Source: JOPF133 sp052144935 (GTDB lineage Bacteria > Acidobacteriota > Terriglobia > Bryobacterales > Bryobacteraceae). From it: 53,054 bases of DNA. The DNA is taken from NCBI GenBank assembly GCA_052144935.1, contig JBKQPR010000334.1, forward strand, positions 1 to 53,054, in the 5' to 3' direction. Below are positions 25,386-34,296 of the stretch, piece after piece. Below the pieces are notes generated by a model. That model was not told the origin of the DNA and made no database searches. It worked only from the letters and a program-made list of their open reading frames with translations. How positions within the stretch are numbered: position 1 is the stretch's first letter; each line of letters begins with the position of its first letter. Position numbers and translations under genes: made by a program.

Positions 25386-27212
25386 ATGGACTCGGGGTCC
25401 ATTGAGGAAGTGACCGGCCGGCTAAAATCGTGGTGTGTCCGGCGGGACCGGGGACTGGCGCGCGTGGAGTGGGACTCGGCATACGCGCGACGGGAAGTGG
25501 TCGAGCGCCTTAAGCACTCGCTGGGCAGCCTGGGTATTTCTCTGATCGAGATTGCTCTGCCGCCCGGCGAAGCGGCGCAGGACACGGTTGCCGTGCTGAT
25601 GGAGAAGCTGCGGTCCGCGAGCGGGTCGGTGGTGTCGATTACCGATCTGGAGTGGGCGTTTCCTGAGCGCGGCAGCCGGTTGGAAACCCTGGCCGCCCTC
25701 AGTTTTCAGCGGGAGACCCTCGCGTCGTTCCCGGTGCGTCAGATTTGGTGGATGCCTTCCACTCTGGCCGAGCGATTCGTTATCAGCGTCCCCGATTTAG
25801 ACTCGTGGTTCCAGTTGCGGCTGCATCTCACCGAGGTGCCGCTGCGTCCTGCGGATGTGGGCCGGGAAATTGAGGGAACTGAGCGAAGGACGGTGAGCAT
25901 TGCGGAGGCGCGTTCCCTCTCTCGTCGCTTTTGGGAAAGATTGGAGACCGCTCGAGCACAAAATATACCGGAGGACCGGATTTGGACTGAATTGGCGGAG
26001 CCTGCCGTGGACGCGCTGCTATTCGCGGGTCTGGAACTTGAGGCGGATGGCATCCTTGCGCGCACGCCTGATGCCCGGGGGGCATTGGAACGCAAGCTAA
26101 AGGAGCTTTGCGCAACTCGCGGCGCGGAAGATCCTGACGTGCTCTCGCTTACCGGCCGACTGGCGCGCCTTGTGAGGGGCCAGGGAGACTTTGCGGGTGC
26201 GCGGCGGCTCCAGGAGCGAGTGTTGGAGGTGAGCAGTCGCACACTGGGCGAGGAGCATCCGGACACGATGACGGCGATGAACAATCTGGCCGCAACACTC
26301 AGTGAGCAGGGAGACCTTGCGGGAGCGCGTCGCCTCCAAGAGCGAGTGCTAGAAGTGCTGGTGCGTGTGCTGGGCGAAGAGCACCCGGATACGTTAACGC
26401 CGATGAACGATCTGGCGTCGACGCTCAGGGTCCAGGGAGATTACGCGGGAGCTCGGCGGCTCCAGGAGCGAGCGTTGGAGATGAGGACGCGCGTGCTCGG
26501 CGAGGAACACCCTGACAGGCTGGGGTCATTGAACAATCTGGCACTGACGCTCCGTGCGCAAGGCGATCTTGCGGGTGCGCGGCGGCTCCAGGAACGCGTG
26601 CTGGAGGCCATAACGCGCGTGGTCGGGGACGAGCACCTGATCACGCTGACATCGATGAACAATCTCGCGTCGACACTCCGTGCGCAAGGCGATCTTGCGG
26701 GTGCGCGACGGCTCCAGGAGCGGGTGTTGGCGGTGACGACGCGCGTGCTGGGCGAGGGGAGCGCAGGGACCCTGACGTCGATGAACAATCTGGCGTTGAC
26801 ACTCCGCGCGCAAGGCGATCTTGCGGGTGCGCGACGGCTCCAGGAGCGAGTGTTGGAGATGAGGACGCGTGTGCTAGGGGACGAGCACCCGGACACGCTG
26901 ACGTCGATGAACAACTTGGCGGGGACGCTTCGTGGGCAGGGCGATCTCGACGGCGCTCGTCTGCTCCAGGAGCGAGTGTTAGAGGCGCGTGCATGCATCT
27001 TGGGTTCGGACCACCCGGACACCCTGAGATCGATGAGCAATCTGGCCGTCCTCTTGTCCGAAGTCGGCGACACCGAAGCCGCCCTGCGACTCCTTCGCAA
27101 GTGCCTCCTCGGCCGGCGCAAGGTCCTCGGCGAAAACCACCCCGACACCGCTGCCACCGCCGAGTTACTGAAGCGCTTGGAAGCACAGCCACCAGTTGGC
27201 CAGGGCCGTTAA
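25386..27212 (+). CDS. TPR protein with degenerate NTPase-like N-domain
   Basis: A 608-residue protein. Residues 1-170 look like the ATPase-derived region that precedes TPRs in NB-ARC/STAND proteins but have no Walker A; a Walker B-like strand is seen at SVVSITDLEWAFP, then FPVRQIWWMPSTLAERFVISVPDLDSW. Residues 259-594 are eight 42-residue kinesin-light-chain-type TPRs (pattern GDLAGARRLQERVLE...GEEHPDTLTSMNNLA). It is coupled directly to the P-loop ATPase and is presumably its binding partner or target sensor. The stop is 7 bp from the convergent permease stop, with no visible terminator between. Confidence 0.85.
   Translation: MDSGSIEEVTGRLKSWCVRRDRGLARVEWDSAYARREVVERLKHSLGSLGISLIEIALPPGEAAQDTVAVLMEKLRSASGSVVSITDLEWAFPERGSRLETLAALSFQRETLASFPVRQIWWMPSTLAERFVISVPDLDSWFQLRLHLTEVPLRPADVGREIEGTERRTVSIAEARSLSRRFWERLETARAQNIPEDRIWTELAEPAVDALLFAGLELEADGILARTPDARGALERKLKELCATRGAEDPDVLSLTGRLARLVRGQGDFAGARRLQERVLEVSSRTLGEEHPDTMTAMNNLAATLSEQGDLAGARRLQERVLEVLVRVLGEEHPDTLTPMNDLASTLRVQGDYAGARRLQERALEMRTRVLGEEHPDRLGSLNNLALTLRAQGDLAGARRLQERVLEAITRVVGDEHLITLTSMNNLASTLRAQGDLAGARRLQERVLAVTTRVLGEGSAGTLTSMNNLALTLRAQGDLAGARRLQERVLEMRTRVLGDEHPDTLTSMNNLAGTLRGQGDLDGARLLQERVLEARACILGSDHPDTLRSMSNLAVLLSEVGDTEAALRLLRKCLLGRRKVLGENHPDTAATAELLKRLEAQPPVGQGR
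26160..27167 (+). repeat. Eight tandem 126-bp TPR-coding repeats
   Basis: Repeats start at 26160 and recur every 126 bp. Copies 2-6 are very similar at the DNA level, pointing to recent duplication or gene conversion; copies 1, 7 and 8 are more diverged. Such arrays change copy number by recombination, as in repeat-based sensor proteins. Confidence 0.85.
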
Positions 27213-27219
27213 TTCGATC

Positions 27220-29652
27220 TCACTCACACCGCAGCGCCGTCATCGGGTCCACCCGCATCGCTCGCCGCGCCGGCACATACGCGGCCAGCCACGCCACCGC
27301 GCCCAGCAGCACCAGCGCCGCCGCCAGCGTCGGCGGATCGGCCGGGGTCACGCCGTAAAGCTGGCTCTTGAGGAAGCCCGTCAGCGCCAGCGCTCCGGCG
27401 GTCCCCAGCACGCCGCCTGCTGCGGCCAACGCCACCGCGCGGCCCATGGTGACCCGCAGGACATCGCGTGGTGTGGCGCCCAAGGCCATGCGGATGCCGA
27501 TTTCGTGAGTGGCCTGGCTGACCGTCCACGAGATCACCGAGAAAATGCCCGCCGCTGCCAGCATCAGCGCCAGCCCGGCGAACACCGACAACATCACGGT
27601 GTAGAGCCTCCGCTGCGCCACGCGGTCTTCCAGCACCCGCGTCATGGTCTTTAACTCGGTCACCGGTTGGTTGCGGTCCACTTCATGGATGGCGGCACGC
27701 ACGGCCGGCGCAAGCTGTGCGGGGTCGGCCGTGGTGCGGAGCGCCAGGGTGGCCACCTGCGCCGCCATCAGGGTCTGGACATAGCTGGTGTACAACTCGG
27801 CGCTGGGGTCCTGGGTCAGGCTATCGAACCGCACGCTGCCCACCATCCCCACGATGGTCAACCACGGGCCCGCCGGGCCAGCCAGCGAAAGCCGCCTTCC
27901 CACGGCCTCCTCCCCCGGCCAGTATTGGCGCGCCATGCGCTCGCTGACGATCGCCACCGGCGCCGTGCCGGTGCGATCCTCCTCGCTGAAAACGTGCCCG
28001 CGCAGCAACGGGATGCCCATCGCCCGGAAGTAGCCCGGGCTGACGGCGCGATAGGCCACCCGCAGAGCTTCCCCGGGCCCAGGAGCGGGCCGGCCTTCGA
28101 TGTGGACGATCGTCTGCACCTGCACGGGGCTGAGCGGCAGCACCGTGGTCAACCCCGCCGCGGTGACTCCCGGCAGCGCCTCCACGCGATGCACCAACGC
28201 GCGCAGCGATTGCATCTTGCGCTGGGTCTCGGCGGGGTCCGGGCGTTGCGCGTACTCGGTCCAGACGGAGGGAATCTGCGCCGTGAGGACATGCTCCGGC
28301 CGGAATCCAAGCTGCACATCGACTAGGCGGGAGAAGCTGCGCAGCATCAGGCCCGCGCCCGCCAGCAGAACTACCGAAAGGGCCGCCTCCAGGGCAACCA
28401 GCCCGCCCAGCAGACGCTTGTAGCGCAATCCGCCGCTGTGGGATCGTCCGCCCTCGCGCAAGGCCTCCTCCAGCTTGGGGCGCGCCAGCAGCAGGGCCGG
28501 CGCCAGCCCGAAAACCACCGTCGCGCCCAGGCACGCCAACAGGCAGACCGCAAGCACGCGGCCGTCCAGGCCAGCCTGCTCGGCCCCCGGCAGAATCGGG
28601 ATGGTGCTGGAAGGCAACATGGCGATGATTCCGCGCAGGCTCCAGTGCGCCGCGACGAGGCCCGCGGCTCCGCCCGCCATGGCGATCGGCAGGCTCTCCA
28701 CCAGCAATTGCCGCACCAGCCGGCCGCGTGGCGCGCCCAGCGCCGAACGCAGCGCCATTTCGCGGGAACGCTCCACACCGCGCGCCATCAACAGGTTCGC
28801 AACGTTGAGGCACGCCATCAGCAGGACGAAAGCCACCGCGCCCATCAGGGTGGTCAGGATCGGCCGCAGGCTGCCCAACATGTGCTCGCTGGCGGGCTCG
28901 GTCACGGCGCGCCAGCCAGTGTTGCTCGCCGGGAAGTCGCGCGCCAGCGCGCCCGAGAGGCTTTGTAACTCCGCGGCCGCAGCCGCCTGCGAAACGCCGG
29001 GCCGCAGCCGCGCCACCAGCGTGTACGCGCGGATATTGTGGTTGGACATGTCGGCGGCGGTCAACCGCCAGGGCACCCAGATCCGGTAGGCCGGATGCGG
29101 GAACTGGAATTCCGGCCGCATCACCCCCACCACGGTGTACTCGCTGCCGTTGAGCATCACCCGCCGGCCGATCGCGTGCGGGTCCGCCTCCATGCTGGTC
29201 TGCCACGTGGTATAGGACAGGATCGCCGCCTGCGGAGCGCCGGATGGGAAGTCCGCTGCGGTGAACAGGCGGCCCATCAGAGGCGCCGCGCCCAGCGCGC
29301 TCAGACAGCCGGCGGTGACCATTTCGCCGAAGAAGTTTTCGGGTTCTCGCGCGCCGGTCAGGGTGAAGCTCTGCGGCCGCACTGCGCCGACCTGCTGGAA
29401 GGAGTGGGCGCGCTGCAGGAGGGCCAGGAAGTCGCCGCTCGAAACGCCGGTGGACCGGCCCTGTTTGTCGAGGCCCCGGATCAGCACCAGCCGCGCCGGA
29501 TCGGCATATCCGAACGACCGCAATAGCACCGCGTTCACCACGCTGAAGACCGCCGTGGTGGCGCCGATCCCCAGCGCCAGAGTGAAGACGGCCATCAGGG
29601 TAAACCAAGGGCTGCGCCGCAAGGTACGCAGCCCGAAAAGAATGTCGCGCAT
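27220..29652 (-). CDS. ADOP/MacB-type ABC transporter permease (FtsX domains)
   Basis: An 810-residue permease of the acidobacterial duplicated-orphaned-permease type. It begins MRDILFGLRTLRRSPWFTLMAVFTLALGIGA, the standard opening, with the first TM and then a MacB periplasmic core domain (VNAVLLRSFGYADPARLV, QSFTLTGAREPENFFGE, IGRRVMLNGSEYTVVGVM). A second FtsX/MacB-PCD half follows and the protein ends AAYVPARRAMRVDPMTALRCE. No ATPase is adjacent, typical of ADOP genes. Start ATG 29652 lies 12 bp after the M56-TonB gene stop, so it is part of the blaI operon. Confidence 0.93.
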   Translation of the reverse strand: MRDILFGLRTLRRSPWFTLMAVFTLALGIGATTAVFSVVNAVLLRSFGYADPARLVLIRGLDKQGRSTGVSSGDFLALLQRAHSFQQVGAVRPQSFTLTGAREPENFFGEMVTAGCLSALGAAPLMGRLFTAADFPSGAPQAAILSYTTWQTSMEADPHAIGRRVMLNGSEYTVVGVMRPEFQFPHPAYRIWVPWRLTAADMSNHNIRAYTLVARLRPGVSQAAAAAELQSLSGALARDFPASNTGWRAVTEPASEHMLGSLRPILTTLMGAVAFVLLMACLNVANLLMARGVERSREMALRSALGAPRGRLVRQLLVESLPIAMAGGAAGLVAAHWSLRGIIAMLPSSTIPILPGAEQAGLDGRVLAVCLLACLGATVVFGLAPALLLARPKLEEALREGGRSHSGGLRYKRLLGGLVALEAALSVVLLAGAGLMLRSFSRLVDVQLGFRPEHVLTAQIPSVWTEYAQRPDPAETQRKMQSLRALVHRVEALPGVTAAGLTTVLPLSPVQVQTIVHIEGRPAPGPGEALRVAYRAVSPGYFRAMGIPLLRGHVFSEEDRTGTAPVAIVSERMARQYWPGEEAVGRRLSLAGPAGPWLTIVGMVGSVRFDSLTQDPSAELYTSYVQTLMAAQVATLALRTTADPAQLAPAVRAAIHEVDRNQPVTELKTMTRVLEDRVAQRRLYTVMLSVFAGLALMLAAAGIFSVISWTVSQATHEIGIRMALGATPRDVLRVTMGRAVALAAAGGVLGTAGALALTGFLKSQLYGVTPADPPTLAAALVLLGAVAWLAAYVPARRAMRVDPMTALRCE

Positions 29653-29663
29653 GGGAGTGGCGC

Positions 29664-31814
29664 TTACAGCAGCCGGAAATTCACTTCGATGGTTGCTTGC
29701 ACCGTCACCGGCTGGCCTTCCTTCTGGCCCGGCTTGAATCTCCACTTGCTGACGGCTTCGATGGCCTTTTCATCCAGGCCGAGGCCGAGGCCGCGCACCA
29801 CTTGCATGTTATGCGCAAGCCCATTCGGCCCGACCTCGACATACACCAGCACCGTGCCCTGATACTTGGCCGCGCGGGCTTCCTCGGTATATTCCGGCTC
29901 GACCTTATAGAGCAGCACCGGAGCGCTCACTCCGCTAGCCATTTTTATGGAATCGGGACTGTGGGTCGGCTGCACCAGCGGAGCGTAGGGCGAACTGGCA
30001 TCGGCCGTCGGGTCGGCGCCGGCGGGCGGCCGCTGATAGCCGTTGGGGCCGAGAGTGGTTTGAACGCGGAAGTTGACACTCGCCCCGGCCGTCCCCTGCA
30101 TGATCTTGGCGAATTGAGTGGCGGTTGCCTGCGTGATGCCCCTCGCCTGCGTCTCCATCTGCTCGGCCTCGGACGTGCGGTCCTGTTCTTGCAGGAAGCG
30201 GGCGTAGAGGTGCAATGTGTTCGCCGCCGCCACCGACTTGGGCTCCTCCACCGCCAGCGCCTTCTGGTACAACTGCTCGGTCTCGGTCGCGCTGGTGGTC
30301 TGGCCTTCCAGGATCCCGCGCGCCTTTTCCAGCAGAGTCTCGGTGCGCTGCATTTCGGCGAGCCAAGTGTAGGCCGCACCCGCCTCCGGTCCGGTGGGAT
30401 TCACGTTGACGGCGCGCTGAAAATAGTCGCGGGCCGTGTCGCGCTCGTTCCTCATCGACGAAATTCCCAGATAGACCAGCGCTCCCGCCACTTCCGGCCG
30501 GTCGCCCAGCGAGACTGCCTTGGTGTAGAAGGCCTTGGCTTCGTCCACTTTGTGGCGCTTCAATTCCAGGTCGCCCAGCTTCACCAGGCCGGCGGCGTAG
30601 GCCGCACTCTGGGTGCCCGAAACCTCGCCGCGAATAGTCAGCGCGTTCTCCAGCAGGGTCTGCGCCGCATCATACTTCTGCAGCGACTCGTAGGCCGAGG
30701 CGGCGTGTTCCAGGATCTCGTGGTTCTTCTGGGAGTTGGCGACGCTGATGGTGGCGTCCAACTCGGGGGGAACCGCCGGCTTGGATTGATCCTGAGCGCG
30801 CACCGCCGCGAACGGCGCCACCAGGAGCACTGCGGCCAGCGCGGCCACCAGCGGCGCTCCACGGCCCATCGCGTGACGGCGGACGCGCGAATCCAGGATC
30901 GCCAACAGCCGGCCTTCCAACTGCGCGCGCCGCGCCATGGCCACCGCGGCCCACGCCGCGCTAGCCGGCGTTTGCATGGAGCGCGCTACTTCCAGCAAGT
31001 GGCCGGCATAGTCGGATGGGCGCGCGCCAGCCGCCAATACCAGGTCGTCGGCGGCGCGCTCGCTCTCCTTGAGGAACTCGCGCCAGGCCGTCCAGGCAAG
31101 CGGATTCCACCAGTTCAGGCTGAGGGCGGCCCGCGCCATCAAGTGTGCGGCCACGTCGCCACGCCGCACGTGCGCCAGCTCGTGCAGTAACACCACGCGG
31201 CGGCGTTCCTCGCTCCAGTCAATGGCATCGGCCGGCAGAAAGACGACCGGCCGGCAAATTCCGGCGGTCATCGGCATGCTGGCCGACGCGCCTTCGAGCA
31301 ACGCCACCGGGCCGTCGATTCCCAGCGAATCGGCCAGCGCGCCGAAGTCTCCGCAATCCGCATAAGCGCGCGCCCGTGTGCGCATGCGGCCCAGCCGAAC
31401 ATACGCGGCCAGCAGTTGGAACAGCACCGCCGCGGCGCCCAAGCCCCACAGTGCCATCACCCACAGCCGCCAATCCGACTGCCACGGCGCCCGCCGGCCC
31501 GCGCGGCCTGAGTGAGTCGAGACCTCCGCCGGGCCCAGGGATCTCCCCGCGGCGTCCGTGCCGTCCGCGCCAGCCGTTGCGAACACGTGGAAGACCAGCC
31601 CCACGTTGGTCGGAGCCAGGGCTTGCGGGGTCGCTACCCGCCAGGAGGGCAGCGCCATCGACAGCAAAGGCAGCGCCAGAATGGCCGCCGCCGCGGCCGT
31701 CCACACCAGGTGCCTCGCGGCCGCCGAGCGGCCTCGCAGCAGGAATGCCATCAGCCATGCAACCGCCAGGACGGCTGCGCTTTTCAGAGAGATACCGACC
31801 AGAATCGCAAACAT
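29664..31814 (-). CDS. BlaR1/MecR1-like M56 metallopeptidase fused to TPR and TonB C-terminal domains
   Basis: A 716-residue membrane protein. Residues 1-330 are an M56 peptidase: TM helices at 5-25, 35-55 and 118-140, zinc motif HELAH (211-215) and a downstream ESERAADD with the third ligand. A TM near 320-335 leads to a periplasmic part: TPR-like repeats (residues 370-560) and a TonB C-terminal domain (PVLLYKVEPEYTEEARAAKYQGTVLVYVEVGPNG ... VSKWRFKPGQKEGQPV). M56 proteases relieve BlaI repression on sensing a signal. The fused TonB-like end suggests envelope coupling. Starts 2 bp after blaI. Confidence 0.9.
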   Translation of the reverse strand: MFAILVGISLKSAAVLAVAWLMAFLLRGRSAAARHLVWTAAAAAILALPLLSMALPSWRVATPQALAPTNVGLVFHVFATAGADGTDAAGRSLGPAEVSTHSGRAGRRAPWQSDWRLWVMALWGLGAAAVLFQLLAAYVRLGRMRTRARAYADCGDFGALADSLGIDGPVALLEGASASMPMTAGICRPVVFLPADAIDWSEERRRVVLLHELAHVRRGDVAAHLMARAALSLNWWNPLAWTAWREFLKESERAADDLVLAAGARPSDYAGHLLEVARSMQTPASAAWAAVAMARRAQLEGRLLAILDSRVRRHAMGRGAPLVAALAAVLLVAPFAAVRAQDQSKPAVPPELDATISVANSQKNHEILEHAASAYESLQKYDAAQTLLENALTIRGEVSGTQSAAYAAGLVKLGDLELKRHKVDEAKAFYTKAVSLGDRPEVAGALVYLGISSMRNERDTARDYFQRAVNVNPTGPEAGAAYTWLAEMQRTETLLEKARGILEGQTTSATETEQLYQKALAVEEPKSVAAANTLHLYARFLQEQDRTSEAEQMETQARGITQATATQFAKIMQGTAGASVNFRVQTTLGPNGYQRPPAGADPTADASSPYAPLVQPTHSPDSIKMASGVSAPVLLYKVEPEYTEEARAAKYQGTVLVYVEVGPNGLAHNMQVVRGLGLGLDEKAIEAVSKWRFKPGQKEGQPVTVQATIEVNFRLL

Positions 31815-31815
31815 A

Positions 31816-32199
31816 TCACTTGCCCTCGTTTTTGGCCTTTTCGATCATTGCCGACATACGGTCCAGTTCTTCGCGCGTGAGGCGGGTGGAAGAAACATCC
31901 AGCAGCGCCGCCATAATCTGTTCCGGCGAGCCGTTGAAGAAGGTGTCGAGCAGGTGCTTCACGGCCGACCGCTTGGCCTTGTCGCGCCCCACCGTGGGCG
32001 CGTAGACATACTTCAGCCCTTCCTCCTGGTGCTTCAGGTGGCCCTTCTCTTCGAGGATGCGCAGCATGGCGCGCACCGCCGAGTAACTGGGCGCATCCGC
32101 CATGGCTTCGCGGACCTCGGAGGCCGAGGCCTTTCCCCGCTGGTACAGGATGTCCATGATTTGCCGCTCGCGGCGGCTCAGACCCGCGGGCGCGCTCAC
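31816..32199 (-). CDS. blaI: BlaI/MecI-type transcriptional repressor
   Basis: A 127-residue winged-helix repressor: LSRRERQIMDILYQRGKASASEVREAM, SAVRAMLRILEEKGHLKHQEEGLKYVYAP, then a dimerisation tail (AVKHLLDTFFNGSPEQIMAALL). Cleavage by the downstream M56 protease would release it. It heads the operon blaI - M56/TonB - ADOP permease and likely represses itself via the dyad just upstream. Confidence 0.93.
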   Translation of the reverse strand: MSAPAGLSRRERQIMDILYQRGKASASEVREAMADAPSYSAVRAMLRILEEKGHLKHQEEGLKYVYAPTVGRDKAKRSAVKHLLDTFFNGSPEQIMAALLDVSSTRLTREELDRMSAMIEKAKNEGK

Positions 32200-32222
32200 C
32201 GGACCGTCTCCTGCTGGCTTTT

Positions 32223-32235
32223 TAGCAGCATGCTA
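32223..32235 (-). promoter_or_regulatory. Candidate BlaI operator
   Basis: TAGCA-GCA-TGCTA is a perfect dyad 23 bp before the blaI start, with a further TTAGCAC half at 32241-32247. On the minus strand GCTAAT (32239-32244) can serve as a -10 element overlapped by the dyad, as expected for autorepression. Confidence 0.55.
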
Positions 32236-32567
32236 GGAAATTAGCACAAGTCCAGCGGGCTGTCAAGGCCTCATCGGCCGCTCCCTTGCGGACGGCCCTG
32301 GGCGTGGCCGACGTCGCACTGTCCCCGAGAGCGCCCCGTTGGGGAGAGGTGCGATCCCGATTGGTTAGGCGGCGCGCCGATCGGATAGCCGCGCGAGGCT
32401 CGCCGGGCGGACACGCAGCCGGCGGGCAGGCCCGACGCCGTGATTGAAGATGGCCGCTTCCCGGTCATGCACGGTTGGCCGTCCCTGGCCCTCAAATTGC
32501 TCCACTATTCTGCCATGGGGCAGCGCTGGCGCTCATGGCGTTGTAAATCGGAGGACTTGGAGGACTT
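32236..32567. other. Intergenic, no gene seen
   Basis: About 330 bp between divergent blaI and a small zinc protein gene. GC-rich with short palindromes (GGCCGCTCCCTTGCGGACGGCC-like); GGAGGACTT is duplicated at 32549-32567, providing the ribosome binding site of the next gene. No coding sequence recognised. Confidence 0.4.
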
Positions 32568-32813
32568 ATGAAGAACTGGATGGCACAGGTCTGGTGCAAA
32601 AGGATGCACAGTGGGGCAATGTGGCCGATTCACGGCAAGTATATCTGTCCGCAGTGCTTGCAGGAGTTTCCCGTAGCTTGGGAACGACCCGGTCAGCCGC
32701 CGGAGTCCACTTTGCATTTGGTCAAGCCGCGGGCGGCTCCGCGGGCGGCAATGGCCTCGCGCGTTGCGCTGGTCCCGCAGCCAGGCCCGATGGTGGCATC
32801 GTCCACGCGGTAG
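32568..32813 (+). CDS. Small conserved zinc-binding-type protein
   Basis: An 81-residue protein. The first 42 residues (WCKRMHSGAMWPIHGKYICPQCLQEFPVAWE) form a compact conserved-looking module with one upstream Cys, two His and a CPQC pair, compatible with a single zinc site; I have seen this pattern in short acidobacterial proteins but know no function. The C-terminal 40 residues are low complexity. A good GGAGGACTT precedes the ATG. Confidence 0.65.
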   Translation: MKNWMAQVWCKRMHSGAMWPIHGKYICPQCLQEFPVAWERPGQPPESTLHLVKPRAAPRAAMASRVALVPQPGPMVASSTR

Positions 32814-32867
32814 GTGGTGCCGTCCAGGCGGTGGACAGTTGTCAACTGCCCATTCTAAGATGAGGCT

Positions 32868-33755
32868 CTGCGCTTAGGCATCCATACGTTCACCGCCGGG
32901 TCGCTCGAAAGGGCCGCTCTCAAGGCTGCCGATCTAGGCGCCAACACCTTTCAAATCTTCTCCGCCAGCCCGCGGATGTGGCGTGCCCGCGCGGCCGATC
33001 CCCTCCAGGTCAGGCTGCTGAAGGCGGCGCGCGAGCGTTTTTCGCTCCATCCGCTGGCGATCCACGTCAATTACCTGATCAACCTGGCTTCGGACGACCC
33101 CCTGATCCGCGCGAAATCCATCGGCGGTTTTCGTGCCGAACTGGAACGTGCGGCGGCCATCGGCGCCGAGTATCTGGTGCTTCATCCCGGCAGCTACAGG
33201 GGCCGCTCGATCGAGGAGGGCATCGCTTCGTTCGCACTGGCCCTGCGCGATGCCTCGCGCGGTTTTCGGGACTCGGGCCTGACGGTGCTGCTGGAAAACA
33301 CGGCCGGCGCTGGTTTCCAGCTTGGCAGCCGGTTCGAAGAGCTCCAATCCATTCGGGATATGGCCGCCGATCTCACCGATCTCCCGGTGGGCTACTGCCT
33401 GGACACCTGCCATCTGCTGGCGGCCGGTTTCGACATCGCCACCGCCGCCGGCCTGCGCCTCGCCGTCGAGAGAGCCGACGAGTGTCTGGGCCTCTCGCGA
33501 GTCCACTTGATCCACGCCAACGACTCGCAGGCGGCGCTCGGCTCCCACCGCGACCGCCACGCCGGCATCGGCGAAGGCCTCATCGGCCTGGATGGCTTCC
33601 GCCGCATCGTGTGCCATCCCAAGCTGCGTGCCAAACCGTTCATTCTCGAAACCCCCATAAAAAAGGACGGCGACGACCGCCGCAATCTCAACACTCTGAA
33701 GACCCTCTCGGCGCGCGCAGGCATAAAGGCAGGCCGCGTGATGAAGAAACGCTGA
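32868..33755 (+). CDS. nfo: Endonuclease IV (AP endonuclease) with probable CTG start
   Basis: A roughly 295-residue TIM-barrel AP endonuclease for base excision repair. All nine zinc ligands can be placed: IHVNYL, LHPGSY, LLENTAG, CLDTCHLLAAGFD (Asp, His), IHANDS, DRHAGIGEG (Asp, His) and ILETP. The first conserved strand LRLGIHTFTAGSLERAALKAA is upstream of the first ATG (32976), and an in-frame stop lies at 32856-32858, leaving CTG 32868 as the only usual-type start that keeps it. ATG 32976 would delete strand 1 and helix 1. ATG 32860 is out of frame and stops after five codons. Confidence 0.88.
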   Translation: MRLGIHTFTAGSLERAALKAADLGANTFQIFSASPRMWRARAADPLQVRLLKAARERFSLHPLAIHVNYLINLASDDPLIRAKSIGGFRAELERAAAIGAEYLVLHPGSYRGRSIEEGIASFALALRDASRGFRDSGLTVLLENTAGAGFQLGSRFEELQSIRDMAADLTDLPVGYCLDTCHLLAAGFDIATAAGLRLAVERADECLGLSRVHLIHANDSQAALGSHRDRHAGIGEGLIGLDGFRRIVCHPKLRAKPFILETPIKKDGDDRRNLNTLKTLSARAGIKAGRVMKKR

Positions 33756-33989
33756 GCGCCGTGGCGGCGTCCGAAATGCAGGCGCGCCGGTGCCCAAGGC
33801 GTGGCTATAAGAACGGTGTGGGAATCATGCGGTCACGATCTCCCGTCTTCAGTTGGTTTGTTAGTGATGCTCGCGGCGGGCCTCTGGGCGGTGGACGGGG
33901 CGGCACCGGCGGGGCTCCGCGCAAAGCCGGCGCGGATGTCAACCTGGCGCTGCTTTGGTAATGCGCTCCTGCCTGCAAGGCACGGATCG
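33756..33989. other. Intergenic, no gene seen
   Basis: Short GC-rich stretch between nfo and the frameshifted small gene. No conserved reading frame. Confidence 0.35.
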
Positions 33990-34296
33990 CTACTCCTGGC
34001 GCGAATAGGCAACGTTTGCGCCGGTCGCGATCCGATCCGGGTTGGGGTTCAGTGCGGGGATCGGATTGAAAATCGAAATCGACCTCGGGAAACCCGCCTA
34101 TGAGGTCCGACTCCTTTGGATGGATTTGCCGGCGCCCAGCCGGATTCGGATCGTCGAACGCAATCCAAACAAGAAGCGGGCCGTCAACCCATTCGGTAAC
34201 CACATGACGCACTTGCGGAATGACGGCCAAATCTTCAGCCAGCGCCAATTCCAACTTAGCCCCCACCGGCGTGTACCGCAAAACACTGCGCTCCAT
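33990..34296 (-). pseudogene. Small hypothetical protein, frameshifted at a T run
   Basis: Minus-strand ATG 34296 opens MERSVLRYTPVGAKLELALAEDL and continues LLVWIAFDDPNPAGRRQI ... GFPEVDFDF. There the frame switches: after removing one T from the run at 34069-34072 the reading is FDFNPIPALNPNPDRIATGANVAYSRQE and a stop at 33990. The continuation is protein-like in composition and gives a compact 101-residue protein. Function unknown; possibly an alpha/beta domain. Decayed or mis-sequenced. Confidence 0.55.

Noticed and set aside
26160..27167. Regular direct repeats considered as a CRISPR array
   Set aside because: Unit is 126 bp with no spacers, and it encodes in-frame TPR motifs.
27821..29608. 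Second minus-strand frame inside the ADOP permease
   Set aside because: Out-of-frame shadow; the annotated frame has membrane segments and both family termini.
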